Below, piece after piece: positions 26,795 to 37,213 of a DNA stretch of 64,000 nt. The notes below the pieces were generated by a model that was given only the letters and a program-made list of their open reading frames with translations, was not told where the DNA came from and made no database searches. A program made the position numbers and the translations under genes. The stretch comes from Saccharolobus shibatae B12 (GTDB lineage: Archaea; Thermoproteota; Thermoprotei_A; Sulfolobales; Sulfolobaceae). The stretch lies in contig NZ_CP077717.1 in assembly GCF_019175345.1 (NCBI RefSeq), forward strand, positions 496,001 through 560,000, read 5' to 3'. Numbering within the stretch: position 1 is the first letter of the stretch; each line of letters opens with the position of its first letter.

Positions 26795-28459
26795 TTAGTA
26801 ACTTTTATTATAATACGTTGTATAATTTAATATGTAGCCAGTTACTGGAAGTGATAATTCTGTAGAATATTTAGAAAACGTTACATATAGATGGCCATTC
26901 TGACCATTTGATAAGGTTATTAATGTAAGTGTATTTTGTAGAAAATACTCAAATAATGGGGTTGATTGAAATATGATAAATGGTGCATCTTCCAAAACGG
27001 TTGATGATAATCCTACAGCAACTTGGGCAGCACCGTTAAGTCCTTCAGTTGCTAGGAACAATAAGACATCTATAGCCATATCTCCTATCAATGTTATTAA
27101 CTCATCGTTATTATTGTTATTAGTAATATTTATATATAGTATAGACATATTCAAATTCCATGTATCATCGCTCGGTGGTTGTATATATCCTGTTGTTGTC
27201 TCATTATGTGAGAACTCTCCATTTTGCCAATATACTTGGCCTAAAGGACTAGTAGATAGTGCTTCAAAGCTCTTTGTTAAATTAAAGAATAGCCATACCG
27301 TACCATTGCCATCTTGAATGGGAGAAGAAATGATTGTTGTACCACTACTTGAATTCGTAAACTCAATTTGAGTATAACCATTAGAGGTTTCAACAGCATA
27401 TCCTATCTTATTTGGATTGGCCCAAGTAACTTCAAGTACTGTAATATTTACACGTGGAATAGTAGCCTTTACCCAATAATGTACAACTGCAACTGTAGCA
27501 TTATAATATATGTAAATTATAGGATTATCCAGTTTTTCTAAAAGATTTTGACTAAATGATTCGCTAGTACTCCAATCTACAGTTGCAGAAAACGATACTC
27601 CTATATATGGTCCGCCATAATTTGTGGTATTACTAATTGCTACCCAAGAAACATTGCCTTTATACTCAATATATAAACCAATATTATTGAATTGGTCATA
27701 TTTTAGGACGTTATTACTTAACGAAATCCAAAATAGCGGAATTGAAATGTTGTTAAAGAAATATCCTTGTTCCCACCATTCCCAAGCATATTCATACGGA
27801 AAATATGTAGTATTATATAGACATACATCCGCATATCCATTTGTTGTTAAATTGATTGTGTAAATGTTTGAAGGACCACTATGAGGTATAATATTGACAG
27901 AACTTCTTCTGAATTGATTCGATAATTTCTCATATTCTTGCATTAAATGTGTGTAGTTTATTGGTATTGTTTTACCTATAACGTTCACCAATCCTACTAT
28001 TTGAATATTTGCATTACTAAACACCCATTGTGGATTATACTCTATCTCCTCAGCAGATGAATATGATTGATTACCGTTAAAGTAAGTTACAATTACTAAG
28101 AGCGATGTATTCATATCCTTCCACCTCATCCAAGGCGTGATAAATGATCTAATAGTAGAAAACGGTATCTTCAGACTTTGTACAAAACCACTCTCTAGTA
28201 ACAAGACCTTATTAGGCAAGTTCACAAATACTGAAATCAACGCGGGCTGTTGAGAACCGTTAAGATACGGTTTTATTACAAATGCTGGATCAATGCTTCT
28301 AAAATACTCAACAACACCGTTTTGCGTTACATACATTCCTATAAATATTGGCTGTGTTAGATAGGTTAAATTAATACCAATAGTTAAAATAACGATGGTT
28401 GTAACAATTATGCTAAGCAAAAAGTTATTCTTAAAATAAAATTTTAACCACCTATTCAT
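26795..28459 (-). CDS. Large membrane-anchored extracytoplasmic protein, unknown
   Basis: A 554-residue protein with an N-terminal anchor (NFLLSIIVTTIVILTIGINL) and a long outside domain rich in Asn-x-Ser/Thr glycosylation sites, with an amphipathic hydrophobic region late in the chain (DELITLIGDMAIDVLLFLAT). No enzyme motif is recognised. TTG at 28462 and ATG at 28459 are adjacent; ATG is chosen. A truncated relative at 35916-36068 shares the first 45 residues. Together with the next two genes it may form a surface binding or export complex, which is an inference from order only. Confidence 0.65.
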   Translation of the reverse strand: MNRWLKFYFKNNFLLSIIVTTIVILTIGINLTYLTQPIFIGMYVTQNGVVEYFRSIDPAFVIKPYLNGSQQPALISVFVNLPNKVLLLESGFVQSLKIPFSTIRSFITPWMRWKDMNTSLLVIVTYFNGNQSYSSAEEIEYNPQWVFSNANIQIVGLVNVIGKTIPINYTHLMQEYEKLSNQFRRSSVNIIPHSGPSNIYTINLTTNGYADVCLYNTTYFPYEYAWEWWEQGYFFNNISIPLFWISLSNNVLKYDQFNNIGLYIEYKGNVSWVAISNTTNYGGPYIGVSFSATVDWSTSESFSQNLLEKLDNPIIYIYYNATVAVVHYWVKATIPRVNITVLEVTWANPNKIGYAVETSNGYTQIEFTNSSSGTTIISSPIQDGNGTVWLFFNLTKSFEALSTSPLGQVYWQNGEFSHNETTTGYIQPPSDDTWNLNMSILYINITNNNNNDELITLIGDMAIDVLLFLATEGLNGAAQVAVGLSSTVLEDAPFIIFQSTPLFEYFLQNTLTLITLSNGQNGHLYVTFSKYSTELSLPVTGYILNYTTYYNKSY

Positions 28460-28708
28460 CAAAAAAATGTAATGAATTACACAAATTTTAACCTTACTAT
28501 TCTTACCATTTGTAAATAACGAAAAACACTTTTCACATCAATTCCAACTATAATACGTTGAAGACTGGTAAATTTTTAAGTTATATAGCTGTAACCAAAT
28601 TCACTAAATATCATTGTTATTGTTAAGACAAGAAAATTACGCATACTTTCCAGAGTCGTAATAATTATACTTGATAACTTATTAAATTTACGTCATAAAC
28701 TAAAAAAT

Positions 28709-30244
28709 TTAATCACTGTAATATCCTCCACCGCCTGGAGTCTCAATTATCACCTCATCACCCTTATTCAAAATTGTTGAGAACTTACTAGGCATCTCCT
28801 CCTTTCTTCCATCAATCCTTATTATTGTAACCCTCGCGGGCTTACCATTGCCACCACCCTTCAAACCCCAAGGTGCAACCTTAAACCTTTCAGCCATTAT
28901 TGATAACCTAGTCTTTTCAAGAACCTTAAATGCCCTAATTATACCATCACCTCCCTTGTATTTACCAACGCCACCACTACCCTCCCTTATCTTATAGGTA
29001 GTAAACATTATTGGATAATACCTTTCAGCTATCTCAATTGGAGTGTTCAAAGTATTAGTCATATTAACTTGCACAGCAGAAACTCCATCCTTATTTGGCC
29101 TCGCCCCAGTACCACCACCTATTGTCTCATAATAAGCCCAATACTTACTCCTATAAATACCACCCATCATTACGTTCATCATTGTACCAGAACCGGCAGC
29201 GGGAACGGCAATAATATGGGATAAAGCCTTAAAGGTGACATCAGCAATCCTCTGAGAAGTCTCAACGTTACCGCCACCAACTGCAGCTGGCTTATTGGGA
29301 TTAACTATAGTACCTTTAGGTGCATTAACCTTAATCACACTATAAAACCCCTCATTAGTTGGAATATCCTTACCTAATAACGACCTTATAACGAAACTAA
29401 CGGCTGAAAAGGTGACTCCATATACAGCGTTTAGGGGACCCTCAATTTGATTGTCAGTACCGTAAAAATCAGCGTAAATACCATCCTCGTCGACTTTAAC
29501 CTTAAGCCTTATGGTCTTTAACTCGTCACTTATTTCCAAATAATCCTCATCCTCACCTACGCCATTACCCCACTTAGATATTTCAGAAAGTGCCAATTCT
29601 TTACTATATTTTATGGAAATATCCCATGTCTTTAACACATTTTCGTGGCCGTATTTATCGAACATCTGTTTAATCCTATTTATCCCATTTAGGTTGGCAG
29701 AAATCTGCGCATTCAAATCACCTATTGATACCTCTGGAACCTTGAAATTCTCCTTAATAATACTAATTACCTCCTCATTGATTTTCCCCTTTTTCATTAC
29801 CTTTACTGGAGGAATCACAAAGCCCTCTTCGTAGATTGTAGTAGCATATGGGTTTAAACTACCGGGTAATGGACCTCCAACATCTACGTGATGCGCTTTA
29901 TTTACAACGAATCCTACCAACTTAGTGTTATAATAAATTGGTGCTAGCAACATGACGTCATTTAAGTGTGTACCAGATATGTAAGGATCGTTCAAAACGA
30001 CCATATCGCCCTCTTCAAGTTCGCCTATTACGTTTAGAGTGCTCTTAACACCAATGCTGAATGAGCCCAAATGAACTGGAATATGTTCAGCTTGTGCTAT
30101 AATATTTCCATTAACGTCTGTTATTGCACAACTGTGATCCATCCTCTCCCTAATGTTTGGTGACATCGCAGATCTCTTTAGCATTACGCCCATTTCTTCA
30201 GTAATGAACTCAAAGGCTTTGTGAATTATTTCCCAACTGGTCAT
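28709..30244 (-). CDS. hyuB: Hydantoinase B / oxoprolinase B-family subunit
   Basis: A 511-residue HyuB-family protein. Visible hallmarks are [20 protein letters not shown] near the N-terminus, the histidine-rich [17 protein letters not shown], and [20 protein letters not shown]; the C-terminus is the usual glycine-rich PGGGGYY. HyuA/HyuB complexes use ATP to open hydantoins, 5-oxoproline or, in carboxylase versions, to carboxylate ketones. The open frame begins at 30286, but the ATG at 30244 overlaps the hyuA stop by four bases (ATGA) and gives the family N-terminus [14 protein letters not shown]. Confidence 0.88.
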   Translation of the reverse strand: MTSWEIIHKAFEFITEEMGVMLKRSAMSPNIRERMDHSCAITDVNGNIIAQAEHIPVHLGSFSIGVKSTLNVIGELEEGDMVVLNDPYISGTHLNDVMLLAPIYYNTKLVGFVVNKAHHVDVGGPLPGSLNPYATTIYEEGFVIPPVKVMKKGKINEEVISIIKENFKVPEVSIGDLNAQISANLNGINRIKQMFDKYGHENVLKTWDISIKYSKELALSEISKWGNGVGEDEDYLEISDELKTIRLKVKVDEDGIYADFYGTDNQIEGPLNAVYGVTFSAVSFVIRSLLGKDIPTNEGFYSVIKVNAPKGTIVNPNKPAAVGGGNVETSQRIADVTFKALSHIIAVPAAGSGTMMNVMMGGIYRSKYWAYYETIGGGTGARPNKDGVSAVQVNMTNTLNTPIEIAERYYPIMFTTYKIREGSGGVGKYKGGDGIIRAFKVLEKTRLSIMAERFKVAPWGLKGGGNGKPARVTIIRIDGRKEEMPSKFSTILNKGDEVIIETPGGGGYYSD

Positions 30245-32193
30245 TCTCTCACCAACGTAATTGAATCCTCTACTATCCCATTCCAACCATCCTTCACAAC
30301 TGTAGTTGAACTGTACTCCTCAATTATTGCAGGGCCTTTTATTTTGAAACCTTTAGGCAATTTCTCCCTAACGTAAACGTTTACGTCTACCCAATCATCA
30401 TCAATCATAACCTTTCTAACCTCTTTAGGTTTATCATAATTTCCATATGTGACTTTAATCTTAGGCATTGGTCTCTTCTTTACTGCGAAAACCCTTATTG
30501 TAACAACTTCTATTTCCCTATCTCTCATGGTAAAACCATAGGTTGCCAAGTGCTTTTCCTCAAACACTTTCCTAATCTCGCGTACATCGTTTACTGGGAT
30601 TGTTAATTCCCATCCTTGCCCCTCATATCTCACATCTGCAAGCCTTATATAATAGTCAACACTACTCTTTAGTCTCTCGTGTAGCCTTCTTTCTAATTCC
30701 TTGAACTCGTTTTCTAAATCTTTAGGATAGGATTTCCTAGCCTCAAATCGCCAATCTGCCAGTAATAATCCTAAAGCGCTGAAAAGTCCAGGGTGCGGTG
30801 GTATTATGACTCTTCTTATCCCTATTTCCTCAGCCAAATACACTGCATGCTGTGGACCTGCCCCACCAAATGTTATTAAGGAGAAACTAGAGGGATCTAA
30901 TCCCCTTTCTACTGTTACTAACCTTATTGCTCTAGCCATTTCCAAGTTTATCAAATCCAACGCATCTTTACTAACCTCATAAGGATCACCCAATTTCGAC
31001 ATTCCCTTTATCGCGCTCTCCTTATCTAACTTTAAATTACCTCCTATCAACTCAGTTCCAAGCTTTCCTAAGATTAGATTAGCATCAGCTATTGTAGGCT
31101 TATTTCCACCTCTTCCATAACAAATTGGTCCAGGGTCAGCACCGGCACTTATTGGACCTACCCTTAACGCGTTTGCCTCATCCCTCCAAATTATTGTTCC
31201 TCCGCCTGCTGAAACCTCAGCCAAATCGACAAACGGAAACCTTATTGGATAACCACTTCCTTTGACAATCCTACCGTGATGCGCTTCCCCACCAACTTCA
31301 TACTCGGTAGTTATTTCGAAATTACCATTAATAATAACTCCAGCTTTGGCGGTTGTACCACCCATATCAAAGCTTATTAAATTTTCATTAGGTAAGAAAC
31401 TCGCTGAGGCTATAACGCCCGCTGCCGGGCCAGATTCAATTAATTGGACTGGTTTTTCTGAAGCTTCGCTTACATCTATTAGTCCTCCAGAGCTAGACAT
31501 TATGTAAAAATTGCTAGTCGGTAGAGACGAGCGTAAGTTTTCTAGGTATGAGGAGACAATTGGCATTAATACTGCGTTAACAACTGTAGTTGATGTCCTC
31601 TCGTATTCCCTAGGCTCTGATGCGATCCTAGAGGATATCGAAATATACTTAAAATACTTATTTAGAATGCTTTCCGTAATCAACTCATTTTGTGGATTTA
31701 GGTATGAGTGTAAGTAGCTTACTGCAACTGATACAACTCCTTCATCTAATAGTTTCTTGGCAACGTTTTCGATTTCATCCTCCTCAACTTCCTTTATAAT
31801 GTCACCATTAGCGTTAACCCTTTCATGAACCTCAAATCTTAGACTCCTAGGTACTAACTGTCTAGGTTTTTCAAAGTATAAATCATATAATCTAGGTCTG
31901 TTTTGCCTACCTATTTCTATTACATCTCGAAATCCATTAGTTGTTAATAAGGCAGTTTTTGGGATTTCTAGATTTTCTTGTCCTAATAAAGTGTTAGTTG
32001 CCAATGTTGTCGCATGGACTATTTCACTAATATTACAATTTAGACTGATTATTGCTTCTTTGATTACTTTTCCTGGATCTTTGGGATTGGTTAGTACTTT
32101 TATTGTGCTTATTTCTCCCTCACTTGATAGGATTATGAAATCTGTAAAAGTTCCACCTATATCAATTGCAATTTTGCACTGCATTTCTCTCAA
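30241..32193 (-). CDS. hyuA: Hydantoinase A / oxoprolinase A-family subunit
   Basis: A 650-residue ATP-binding subunit with the actin/hexokinase-type phosphate loop [20 protein letters not shown], a second phosphate region [15 protein letters not shown], and the [17 protein letters not shown] block that binds adenosine. The C-terminal domain ends [11 protein letters not shown], as in the family. It works with HyuB in ATP-driven ring opening or carboxylation. The start overlaps the stop of the Rieske gene (ATGA), so Rieske-hyuA-hyuB is a tightly coupled operon. Confidence 0.9.
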   Translation of the reverse strand: MREMQCKIAIDIGGTFTDFIILSSEGEISTIKVLTNPKDPGKVIKEAIISLNCNISEIVHATTLATNTLLGQENLEIPKTALLTTNGFRDVIEIGRQNRPRLYDLYFEKPRQLVPRSLRFEVHERVNANGDIIKEVEEDEIENVAKKLLDEGVVSVAVSYLHSYLNPQNELITESILNKYFKYISISSRIASEPREYERTSTTVVNAVLMPIVSSYLENLRSSLPTSNFYIMSSSGGLIDVSEASEKPVQLIESGPAAGVIASASFLPNENLISFDMGGTTAKAGVIINGNFEITTEYEVGGEAHHGRIVKGSGYPIRFPFVDLAEVSAGGGTIIWRDEANALRVGPISAGADPGPICYGRGGNKPTIADANLILGKLGTELIGGNLKLDKESAIKGMSKLGDPYEVSKDALDLINLEMARAIRLVTVERGLDPSSFSLITFGGAGPQHAVYLAEEIGIRRVIIPPHPGLFSALGLLLADWRFEARKSYPKDLENEFKELERRLHERLKSSVDYYIRLADVRYEGQGWELTIPVNDVREIRKVFEEKHLATYGFTMRDREIEVVTIRVFAVKKRPMPKIKVTYGNYDKPKEVRKVMIDDDWVDVNVYVREKLPKGFKIKGPAIIEEYSSTTVVKDGWNGIVEDSITLVRE

Positions 32194-32498
32194 CTCTTTA
32201 GCCTTGGAATAAATGGTTCACCTTCAAAAAGTGCTTTTCCATCTATTATTTTAGCCTTTATTAATTTACAATTTGGAGGACATGGTGTTTTAGATTTGGG
32301 TGGTTCTATTAGTTCTGCAGTAATTAGGGAGAATACTGCATTGTGAAAAGGACAAATAATTTTGTCTCCTTCAATTTTATAACCGTTTGCAGTTATTGGT
32401 CTTTGTTTGTGGGGACAACCAGCTAGATATGCGTATTCCTTTCCGTCTTTTTCATAGATCATTATTGGAAAACCGTCAATCTCAATTACCTTAATCAT
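32190..32498 (-). CDS. Rieske-type [2Fe-2S] ferredoxin
   Basis: The Rieske ligands are clear: GCPHKQRPI (Cys-x-His) and ICPFHNAVF (Cys-x2-His), 18 residues apart. The extra disulfide cysteines of high-potential Rieske proteins are missing, as in ferredoxins that serve oxygenases. Upstream codons are open to 32576, but ATG at 32498 is chosen because CTTTTTAAAG at about 32520-32529 forms a TATA box at the right distance for a leaderless message. The product is 102 residues. It leads the hyuA-hyuB operon, hinting that the pathway has a redox step. Confidence 0.82.
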   Translation of the reverse strand: MIKVIEIDGFPIMIYEKDGKEYAYLAGCPHKQRPITANGYKIEGDKIICPFHNAVFSLITAELIEPPKSKTPCPPNCKLIKAKIIDGKALFEGEPFIPRLKS

Positions 32499-32519
32499 AG
32501 AATAACTAAGTAACATCGG

Positions 32520-32529
32520 CTTTAAAAAG
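32520..32529 (-). promoter_or_regulatory. TATA box of the Rieske-hyuA-hyuB operon
   Basis: Read on the minus strand, CTTTTTAAAG lies 22-31 bases upstream of the ATG at 32498, the expected distance for a Sulfolobus core promoter with a leaderless transcript. Confidence 0.5.
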
Positions 32530-32701
32530 TAGCGTTTTAAAGAATCGTAATATTTCGGCATATGAGATTTCTTCATAAGACTATGCTTCGACCTAGCTTT
32601 CTTTAAAAGAGTAGGTTATTATACTTTATTATATCTTAAAATATAATTAACCAAGTTTATAACTTCCATGTTAATATAATAAAAAATATATTTGACTTGA
32701 T

Positions 32702-34018
32702 TTAATATTCTTGTTTTAGTATCTCCTCTCCCTCATAAACTCTTCCTTTAGTCTCTTTAAGTAGCAATGCGAGCACTAGAACAATTATGCCGGTTGCTAT
32801 TGTGAAGTAAACTGGAGAGAACACGTCATTAGTTGCACTAACTAGGTAAGTTAGGAGAAATGGTGTGAAACCTCCTATGAATCCAACTCCTACTTGATAT
32901 GAAAATGATATTGCAGTATATCTCACAGTTGGAGGGAATGATTCAACAAGAAAAGCCGGCGTTATTGCGCCAGCAAAGTAGTATATTAACAACCCACCAA
33001 GAAATATAGCACCAATTGCTGCTAATTCATTACCTTGAAGTAATAGATAGTAGTATGGATATGCTAGTATTATTCCAATTACGGCGTTTATTATTATTTG
33101 TGTTCTTCTTCCTATGATATCAGACAGATATCCGAAAAATATCGAGGCAAAAATTCCTATTACTGATACGAGAAATATGGCAAAATCTATTTCTTGAAGG
33201 GAGACATGAGGCATATTAAACCGTTGAGCAATAGTGGTAGCATAGCCTATAGAATAGGCGAAATTTGTATAGTACCAAGCTCCATTAATGATTCCAACTA
33301 TAAATAGATTTGCAAGTATTAATTTCCAATATTTCCTAAACGCTTCAGATATTGGATTTCTCACTATTTTTCGCTCTTCTCTCAGCTTCCTAAATACTGG
33401 AGAATCTTCTATTCTTAGTCTTATTACTAATCCTATTATCGCAATAGCCAGTCCGGTATAGAACAATATTCTCCATCCAAAATTATTAAATCCTGTTTGT
33501 CCCATTATTGTAATTATAATGAATATTATTCCAGATGCCAATAAGTTGGCAATAGATACGGTAGCCTGAAGAATCCCTGAGTATAATCCTCTCCATTTAG
33601 GATTTACATATTCTGATGTTAAAGAAAACGCTCCACCCCATTCTCCCCCTAATGCAACACCAGTAAGAAACCTTAATATGGCCAATAAGATTGGGGCCAA
33701 TAGACCTATTTGGTAATATGTAGGTAAGAGTCCTACAAAAAATACACTAAATCCAGTAAGTAGTATTGTAAATACCAATGAGTACTTTCTTCCCAATTTA
33801 TCACCTAGATATCCAAATAATATTCCACCTAACGGTCTACCCAAAAATCCTATAAAAAATGTTAAATAGAATGCCAATAACGACGCTATTGGATTGGCTG
33901 AAGGAAAGAATAGCTTCGAAACAACCGTAGCTACAAATGTGTAGATGAAGAAGTCATACCATTCTAATGCCATTCCAAAACTTGAGGCAATTATGGCTTT
34001 GGTTTTTTCTGAAACCAT
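32702..34018 (-). CDS. MFS transporter, metabolite:H+ symporter (MHS) type
   Basis: A twelve-segment carrier of about 438 residues. The MHS-family start ASSFGMALEWYDFFIYTFVA and the loop GYLGDKLGRKYSLVFTILL are diagnostic; relatives import citrate, alpha-ketoglutarate, proline/betaine or aromatic acids with protons. An ATG at 34042 is also possible, but a strong TTTATATATATTT box centred near 34060 favours the start at 34018 (MVSEKTKAI). It faces the same way as the Rieske/hyu operon, and probably imports the compound that this pathway degrades. Confidence 0.88.
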   Translation of the reverse strand: MVSEKTKAIIASSFGMALEWYDFFIYTFVATVVSKLFFPSANPIASLLAFYLTFFIGFLGRPLGGILFGYLGDKLGRKYSLVFTILLTGFSVFFVGLLPTYYQIGLLAPILLAILRFLTGVALGGEWGGAFSLTSEYVNPKWRGLYSGILQATVSIANLLASGIIFIIITIMGQTGFNNFGWRILFYTGLAIAIIGLVIRLRIEDSPVFRKLREERKIVRNPISEAFRKYWKLILANLFIVGIINGAWYYTNFAYSIGYATTIAQRFNMPHVSLQEIDFAIFLVSVIGIFASIFFGYLSDIIGRRTQIIINAVIGIILAYPYYYLLLQGNELAAIGAIFLGGLLIYYFAGAITPAFLVESFPPTVRYTAISFSYQVGVGFIGGFTPFLLTYLVSATNDVFSPVYFTIATGIIVLVLALLLKETKGRVYEGEEILKQEY

Positions 34019-34208
34019 TTTTGCCACAATTATAATGTTCACGTTAAATATATATAAATTTTTTAAATTGAAGAGTTAATCCTTGTGTATGTTTGATACG
34101 TTATATGCTATTAAATATTAACAATTTTCAATTTCTTAGTGCGTTTAGCAGCTTTCTTTTATATTTACTATATTCAAGAACCCTTATTTCCTTTTATAGT
34201 TTTTAAGT

Positions 34209-34940
34209 CTATTCAAATAATTGCCCCAACCCTTTTACTTTAATATTAAGATTCAGTTTGTACAGTATTTCCCACAATGTAGCACTGTTACTACTGATTA
34301 CTGGCTTTTTAATTTCCTTTTCTAATTTACTAAGAATCTCAAATGTTCTAAGGTTTGTACAGGAAATGAAGACTCCATCATAATCCTCCTTAACGTTTCT
34401 TAGTACGTTAATCGCAAAATTATAAGTTTCCTCCGGGCTCACTTGGCCTATTTTAATATTTTCTAGTATTTCCATTCCCGCACTTCTAACTATTTCAAAA
34501 CCGTTCTTAGATAAGAAATCTATCTCTTTTTTGTTAACCTCTTCTATATAAGGTGTAAGTAAAACTAACCTTTTTACGTTTAATTTCTTCAAGGCATTTA
34601 TTACAGACCCAGATGTGGCAGTAGCAAGTACTTTAGCAATTTTCTCAATCCTTTGAATTATTTCCTCATGATGTTTAGGTCCTTTAAATAAACTACCCGT
34701 AGTGCATGCATAAGAAATAATTTGAGGTGAAATAGTTGACAATTCAGTAACAGCCCTTTCCGTTTCCCTTTCCATTTCTGCTAAATCCTCTATATTAACG
34801 TTTCTCAACTTTATCCTTGAAAAATGAGAGGTAATTCTGTACTCCTTAATCTGACTAAATATATTATTAAATTCATATTCCACAGTAGTATTGGAAGAAG
34901 GGATTATTACTCCTACTTTTATCCACTCCATATAGCTCAT
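34209..34940 (-). CDS. Maleate isomerase / arylmalonate decarboxylase-type enzyme (Asp/Glu racemase superfamily)
   Basis: A 243-residue protein with the two catalytic cysteines of the superfamily: C79 in IISYACTTGS and C194 in VFISCTNLRT. The N-terminus (VGVIIPSSNTTVEYEF) is characteristic of maleate cis-trans isomerases. Related enzymes racemise hydantoins or decarboxylate malonates. Because a hydantoinase-type pair and a symporter lie downstream on the same strand, it may supply the correct isomer or handle the acid product; this role is inferred from context. A 190-base gap separates it from the symporter gene, so it probably has its own terminator. Confidence 0.8.
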   Translation of the reverse strand: MSYMEWIKVGVIIPSSNTTVEYEFNNIFSQIKEYRITSHFSRIKLRNVNIEDLAEMERETERAVTELSTISPQIISYACTTGSLFKGPKHHEEIIQRIEKIAKVLATATSGSVINALKKLNVKRLVLLTPYIEEVNKKEIDFLSKNGFEIVRSAGMEILENIKIGQVSPEETYNFAINVLRNVKEDYDGVFISCTNLRTFEILSKLEKEIKKPVISSNSATLWEILYKLNLNIKVKGLGQLFE

Positions 34941-34990
34941 CTAATTTTTGTGCAATATAAACTTTTTACTGTCAAATCAATAATTTTTAT

Positions 34991-35707
34991 ATGAGTTGGA
35001 AGATTTTAGTTAATGGTGCGCCAATTTACACTAGTTTAGGTTTCGTGGGTTTTTGCAATGTTACATTGATAGAAGCTGATGATAGTTATTTGATTTATGA
35101 CCCAGGGCATTTCGGAAATAAGGAAGTCTTGTTAGGAGCATTAAAGGATAATGGATTATCGCCATTAGATATTGATGGAGTTATCTTGTCCCATATGCAC
35201 TACGACCATTCCCTCAACTCGCTAATATTTCCAAATGCTAAAGTTTATATTAGTAAGGAAGAAGTTGAGTACACAAAGAATAGTCCAGACAATTATTCAG
35301 TTACTTATCTACCAGATCTGTTAAGGGATAGAATAATTCTAGTCAAAGATAATGAAGAATTATATGGCTTGAAGTTTGTCCTATTACCAGGTCATACGGC
35401 CGGAAGTTTAGGTGTAATTTACAAGGATACTATTTTCGTTGGAGATGCTATTAAATACATTATTGACGCACAGAAAAGTGAGACGTCATTTGCATATTAT
35501 AATATTACCGAAGCTAACAAGAGTATCAGAAAGGTACTAGACCTTGCAAGTAAAGTAGTCCCAGGTCACGATATTCCGTTTACGATAAAGAGGGATGGTA
35601 ATAAAATACAGATCATTCAAAACATAGATTTAGTTAATAAGGAGTTTATCATATATACGAAAAATAATGACTATAAGATATTCATCAAAAAATCTGATTT
35701 CAGTTAA
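34991..35707 (+). CDS. Metallo-beta-lactamase-fold hydrolase
   Basis: A 238-residue protein with the metal site HMHYDHSLN (H-x-H-x-D-H), a second histidine in LLPGHTAGSLGVI, the bridging aspartate in DTIFVGDAIKY and the last histidine in VVPGHDIPF. It therefore binds two metals, and probably hydrolyses a thioester, lactone or ester. The start ATG at 34991 follows a TATA-like AATTTTTATAT. It diverges from the maleate-isomerase-like gene across 50 bases, consistent with a shared pathway. Confidence 0.85.
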   Translation: MSWKILVNGAPIYTSLGFVGFCNVTLIEADDSYLIYDPGHFGNKEVLLGALKDNGLSPLDIDGVILSHMHYDHSLNSLIFPNAKVYISKEEVEYTKNSPDNYSVTYLPDLLRDRIILVKDNEELYGLKFVLLPGHTAGSLGVIYKDTIFVGDAIKYIIDAQKSETSFAYYNITEANKSIRKVLDLASKVVPGHDIPFTIKRDGNKIQIIQNIDLVNKEFIIYTKNNDYKIFIKKSDFS

Positions 35708-36108
35708 AAGTCTGTAGTAAAACAATAAGGTCATTTAGTACTAGTAACTGCAAAGGTTAAAATACTCAGCACTTAAAGGACTCGTCATATTTCAGCCTGG
35801 GGAGTTCTCTTCACCACTAGTCATCTATCAGCTAAACATTTTAGTATTTTCTTTCTTTGCGTATAGTAAGAAGTTCATGGTTTAAATATCCCTTCTCTTT
35901 AGCATATTCTGTGAGTGGTTTAAATTTGATCTAAAGAATAAGTCTTTGCTTAGCATAATTGTTACAACTATCGTTATTCTATCAATTGGTATTAATTTAA
36001 CCTGTATAACGCAACCAATATTACTTGGCTATTATACCACGCAGAATGGTGTTGTTGAGTATTTATGAAACTGTATAACTTATTTATTATTGATCCATAA
36101 TAGTTTAT
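35708..36108. other. Intergenic stretch holding a gene relic
   Basis: About 400 bases. The second half (35916-36068) is a relic of the large secreted protein family (listed separately). The first half has no recognisable content. The last 30 bases hold an A/T-rich box (ACTTATTTATTATTG, about 36078-36092) that probably drives the next gene. Confidence 0.5.
35916..36068 (+). pseudogene. 5' relic of a paralogue of the 554-residue secreted protein
   Basis: Translated, the segment reads WFKFDLKNKSLLSIIVTTIV, then ILSIGINLTCITQPILLGYY, then TTQNGVVEYL and a stop. The intact protein at 26795-28459 reads WLKFYFKNNFLLSIIVTTIV, ILTIGINLTYLTQPIFIGMY and VTQNGVVEYF at the same positions. The similarity covers residues 4-53 and ends in a TGA; the initiator codon is missing. 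It is a truncated leftover of a second copy. Confidence 0.8.
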
Positions 36109-36972
36109 GTGAATCTCACCGATGTTCTGGGTAATCCAATATCTTTTACAATGCTCATGGGAATTGCAGGGATTTCAATAGCCTCATATTTAGGCAGATT
36201 GACCTTACTCTCATTAATTTCGTTTGGAATTTCCCTTGTGGTTTTAATCCTCTTAATAGTCTTTTCTGTTCTTAATTTAAAGAGGTTGAAATACGAAATT
36301 GTTGACTTCATGGCAGTCATTTCTGGGCTTACCTTATTCATTACTAGATTACGCTTAATATACCCCTCTTTCCTCTATTTTATTCCCTCCCTAGTTTTAT
36401 CATTCTTTTACTTTCTAGTATTGTATAAGGTGTTTGTATCGATTAGACAAGTAACGTTTAAGTATCACTTGCTAGGAGTTGCGGGAACACTTCTCTCAAT
36501 TGACTTGAGAAGCTACGTTATACCTTTATCCTTATTATTCATAGGCTTGGGCGTTTCAATGTACTTTATAGTAACTGCATTACTATTAAAGAGGATTTTA
36601 ACCGAGAAGGGTGTAATTAACATTATAGACGGGGCCACCTGGATTCAGATGGGATTATCTGCACTAATCTCATTTGCGATCAGTCCCTTTTCTGAACTAT
36701 TAAGTCTAGTTTTCTGGTATTTAGCCTTATCCCTCTTCCCCTTAGTTATAATAGTTAGTGTGATGAAACTGCTCTACGTTAGTGTTTCGATAAAATATCA
36801 CCCATCCCTTTGGTCAGTAATCTTTCCACAAGCTGTTTTCGCAACTGGTACTTTTAACGTTCTAAGGCTGCATTTAATCGTTCTTCCATTATTATACGAC
36901 GTTTCCTTATCCGTATTATTCTCAGCCCTTTCCTTATTTCTTTTATTTACGATATTGTTAGTAACAAAATAA
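36109..36972 (+). CDS. Putative TDT/SLAC1-family transporter (tellurite/dicarboxylate/sulfite type)
   Basis: A 287-residue protein with about ten membrane segments. The block HPSLWSVIFPQAVFATGTFN near residue 235 resembles the W-x3-FP-x-G-V(F/Y) block of TehA, fungal Mae1 and Ssu1, and plant SLAC1 channels, which export dicarboxylates, sulfite or other anions. The N-terminal NPISFTMLMGIAGISIASYL also fits that family. It starts at GTG 36109 behind a TATA-like box, so it is likely leaderless. Neighbouring sulfate-assimilation genes make sulfite efflux attractive, but this is inference and the family call is moderate. Confidence 0.5.
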   Translation: MNLTDVLGNPISFTMLMGIAGISIASYLGRLTLLSLISFGISLVVLILLIVFSVLNLKRLKYEIVDFMAVISGLTLFITRLRLIYPSFLYFIPSLVLSFFYFLVLYKVFVSIRQVTFKYHLLGVAGTLLSIDLRSYVIPLSLLFIGLGVSMYFIVTALLLKRILTEKGVINIIDGATWIQMGLSALISFAISPFSELLSLVFWYLALSLFPLVIIVSVMKLLYVSVSIKYHPSLWSVIFPQAVFATGTFNVLRLHLIVLPLLYDVSLSVLFSALSLFLLFTILLVTK

Positions 36973-36977
36973 TAACG

Positions 36978-37178
36978 TCATTCCTCACTATCTTTACTGT
37001 CTTTCCTTTCCACATATCGCATGAAGAGAAATATACTTAATGCCCACAAAATCGAGAGAAATAACATTATATCTCCTATTACGTAATCCCCTATAACCTC
37101 CAATCCTACACCTAAGGAGGCGAGAAATATAACTCCGGAGACTATGTATAGTATTTCCTCAAAGTCGGGTTTTTCCAT
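36978..37178 (-). CDS. Small two-segment membrane protein, unknown
   Basis: A 66-residue protein with two hydrophobic segments (ILYIVSGVIFLASLGVGLEV and DIMLFLSILWALSIFLFMRY) and a charged tail (RKDSKDSEE). No family recognised. It is convergent with the preceding transporter gene (5 bases apart) and lies 35 bases beyond the start side of the TauE-like gene's 3' end on the same strand, so it may be read from that transcript or from its own promoter. Confidence 0.5.
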   Translation of the reverse strand: MEKPDFEEILYIVSGVIFLASLGVGLEVIGDYVIGDIMLFLSILWALSIFLFMRYVERKDSKDSEE

Positions 37179-37213
37179 ATAATTAATTTATATTCAGAGC
37201 TTATAAAAGCAAT

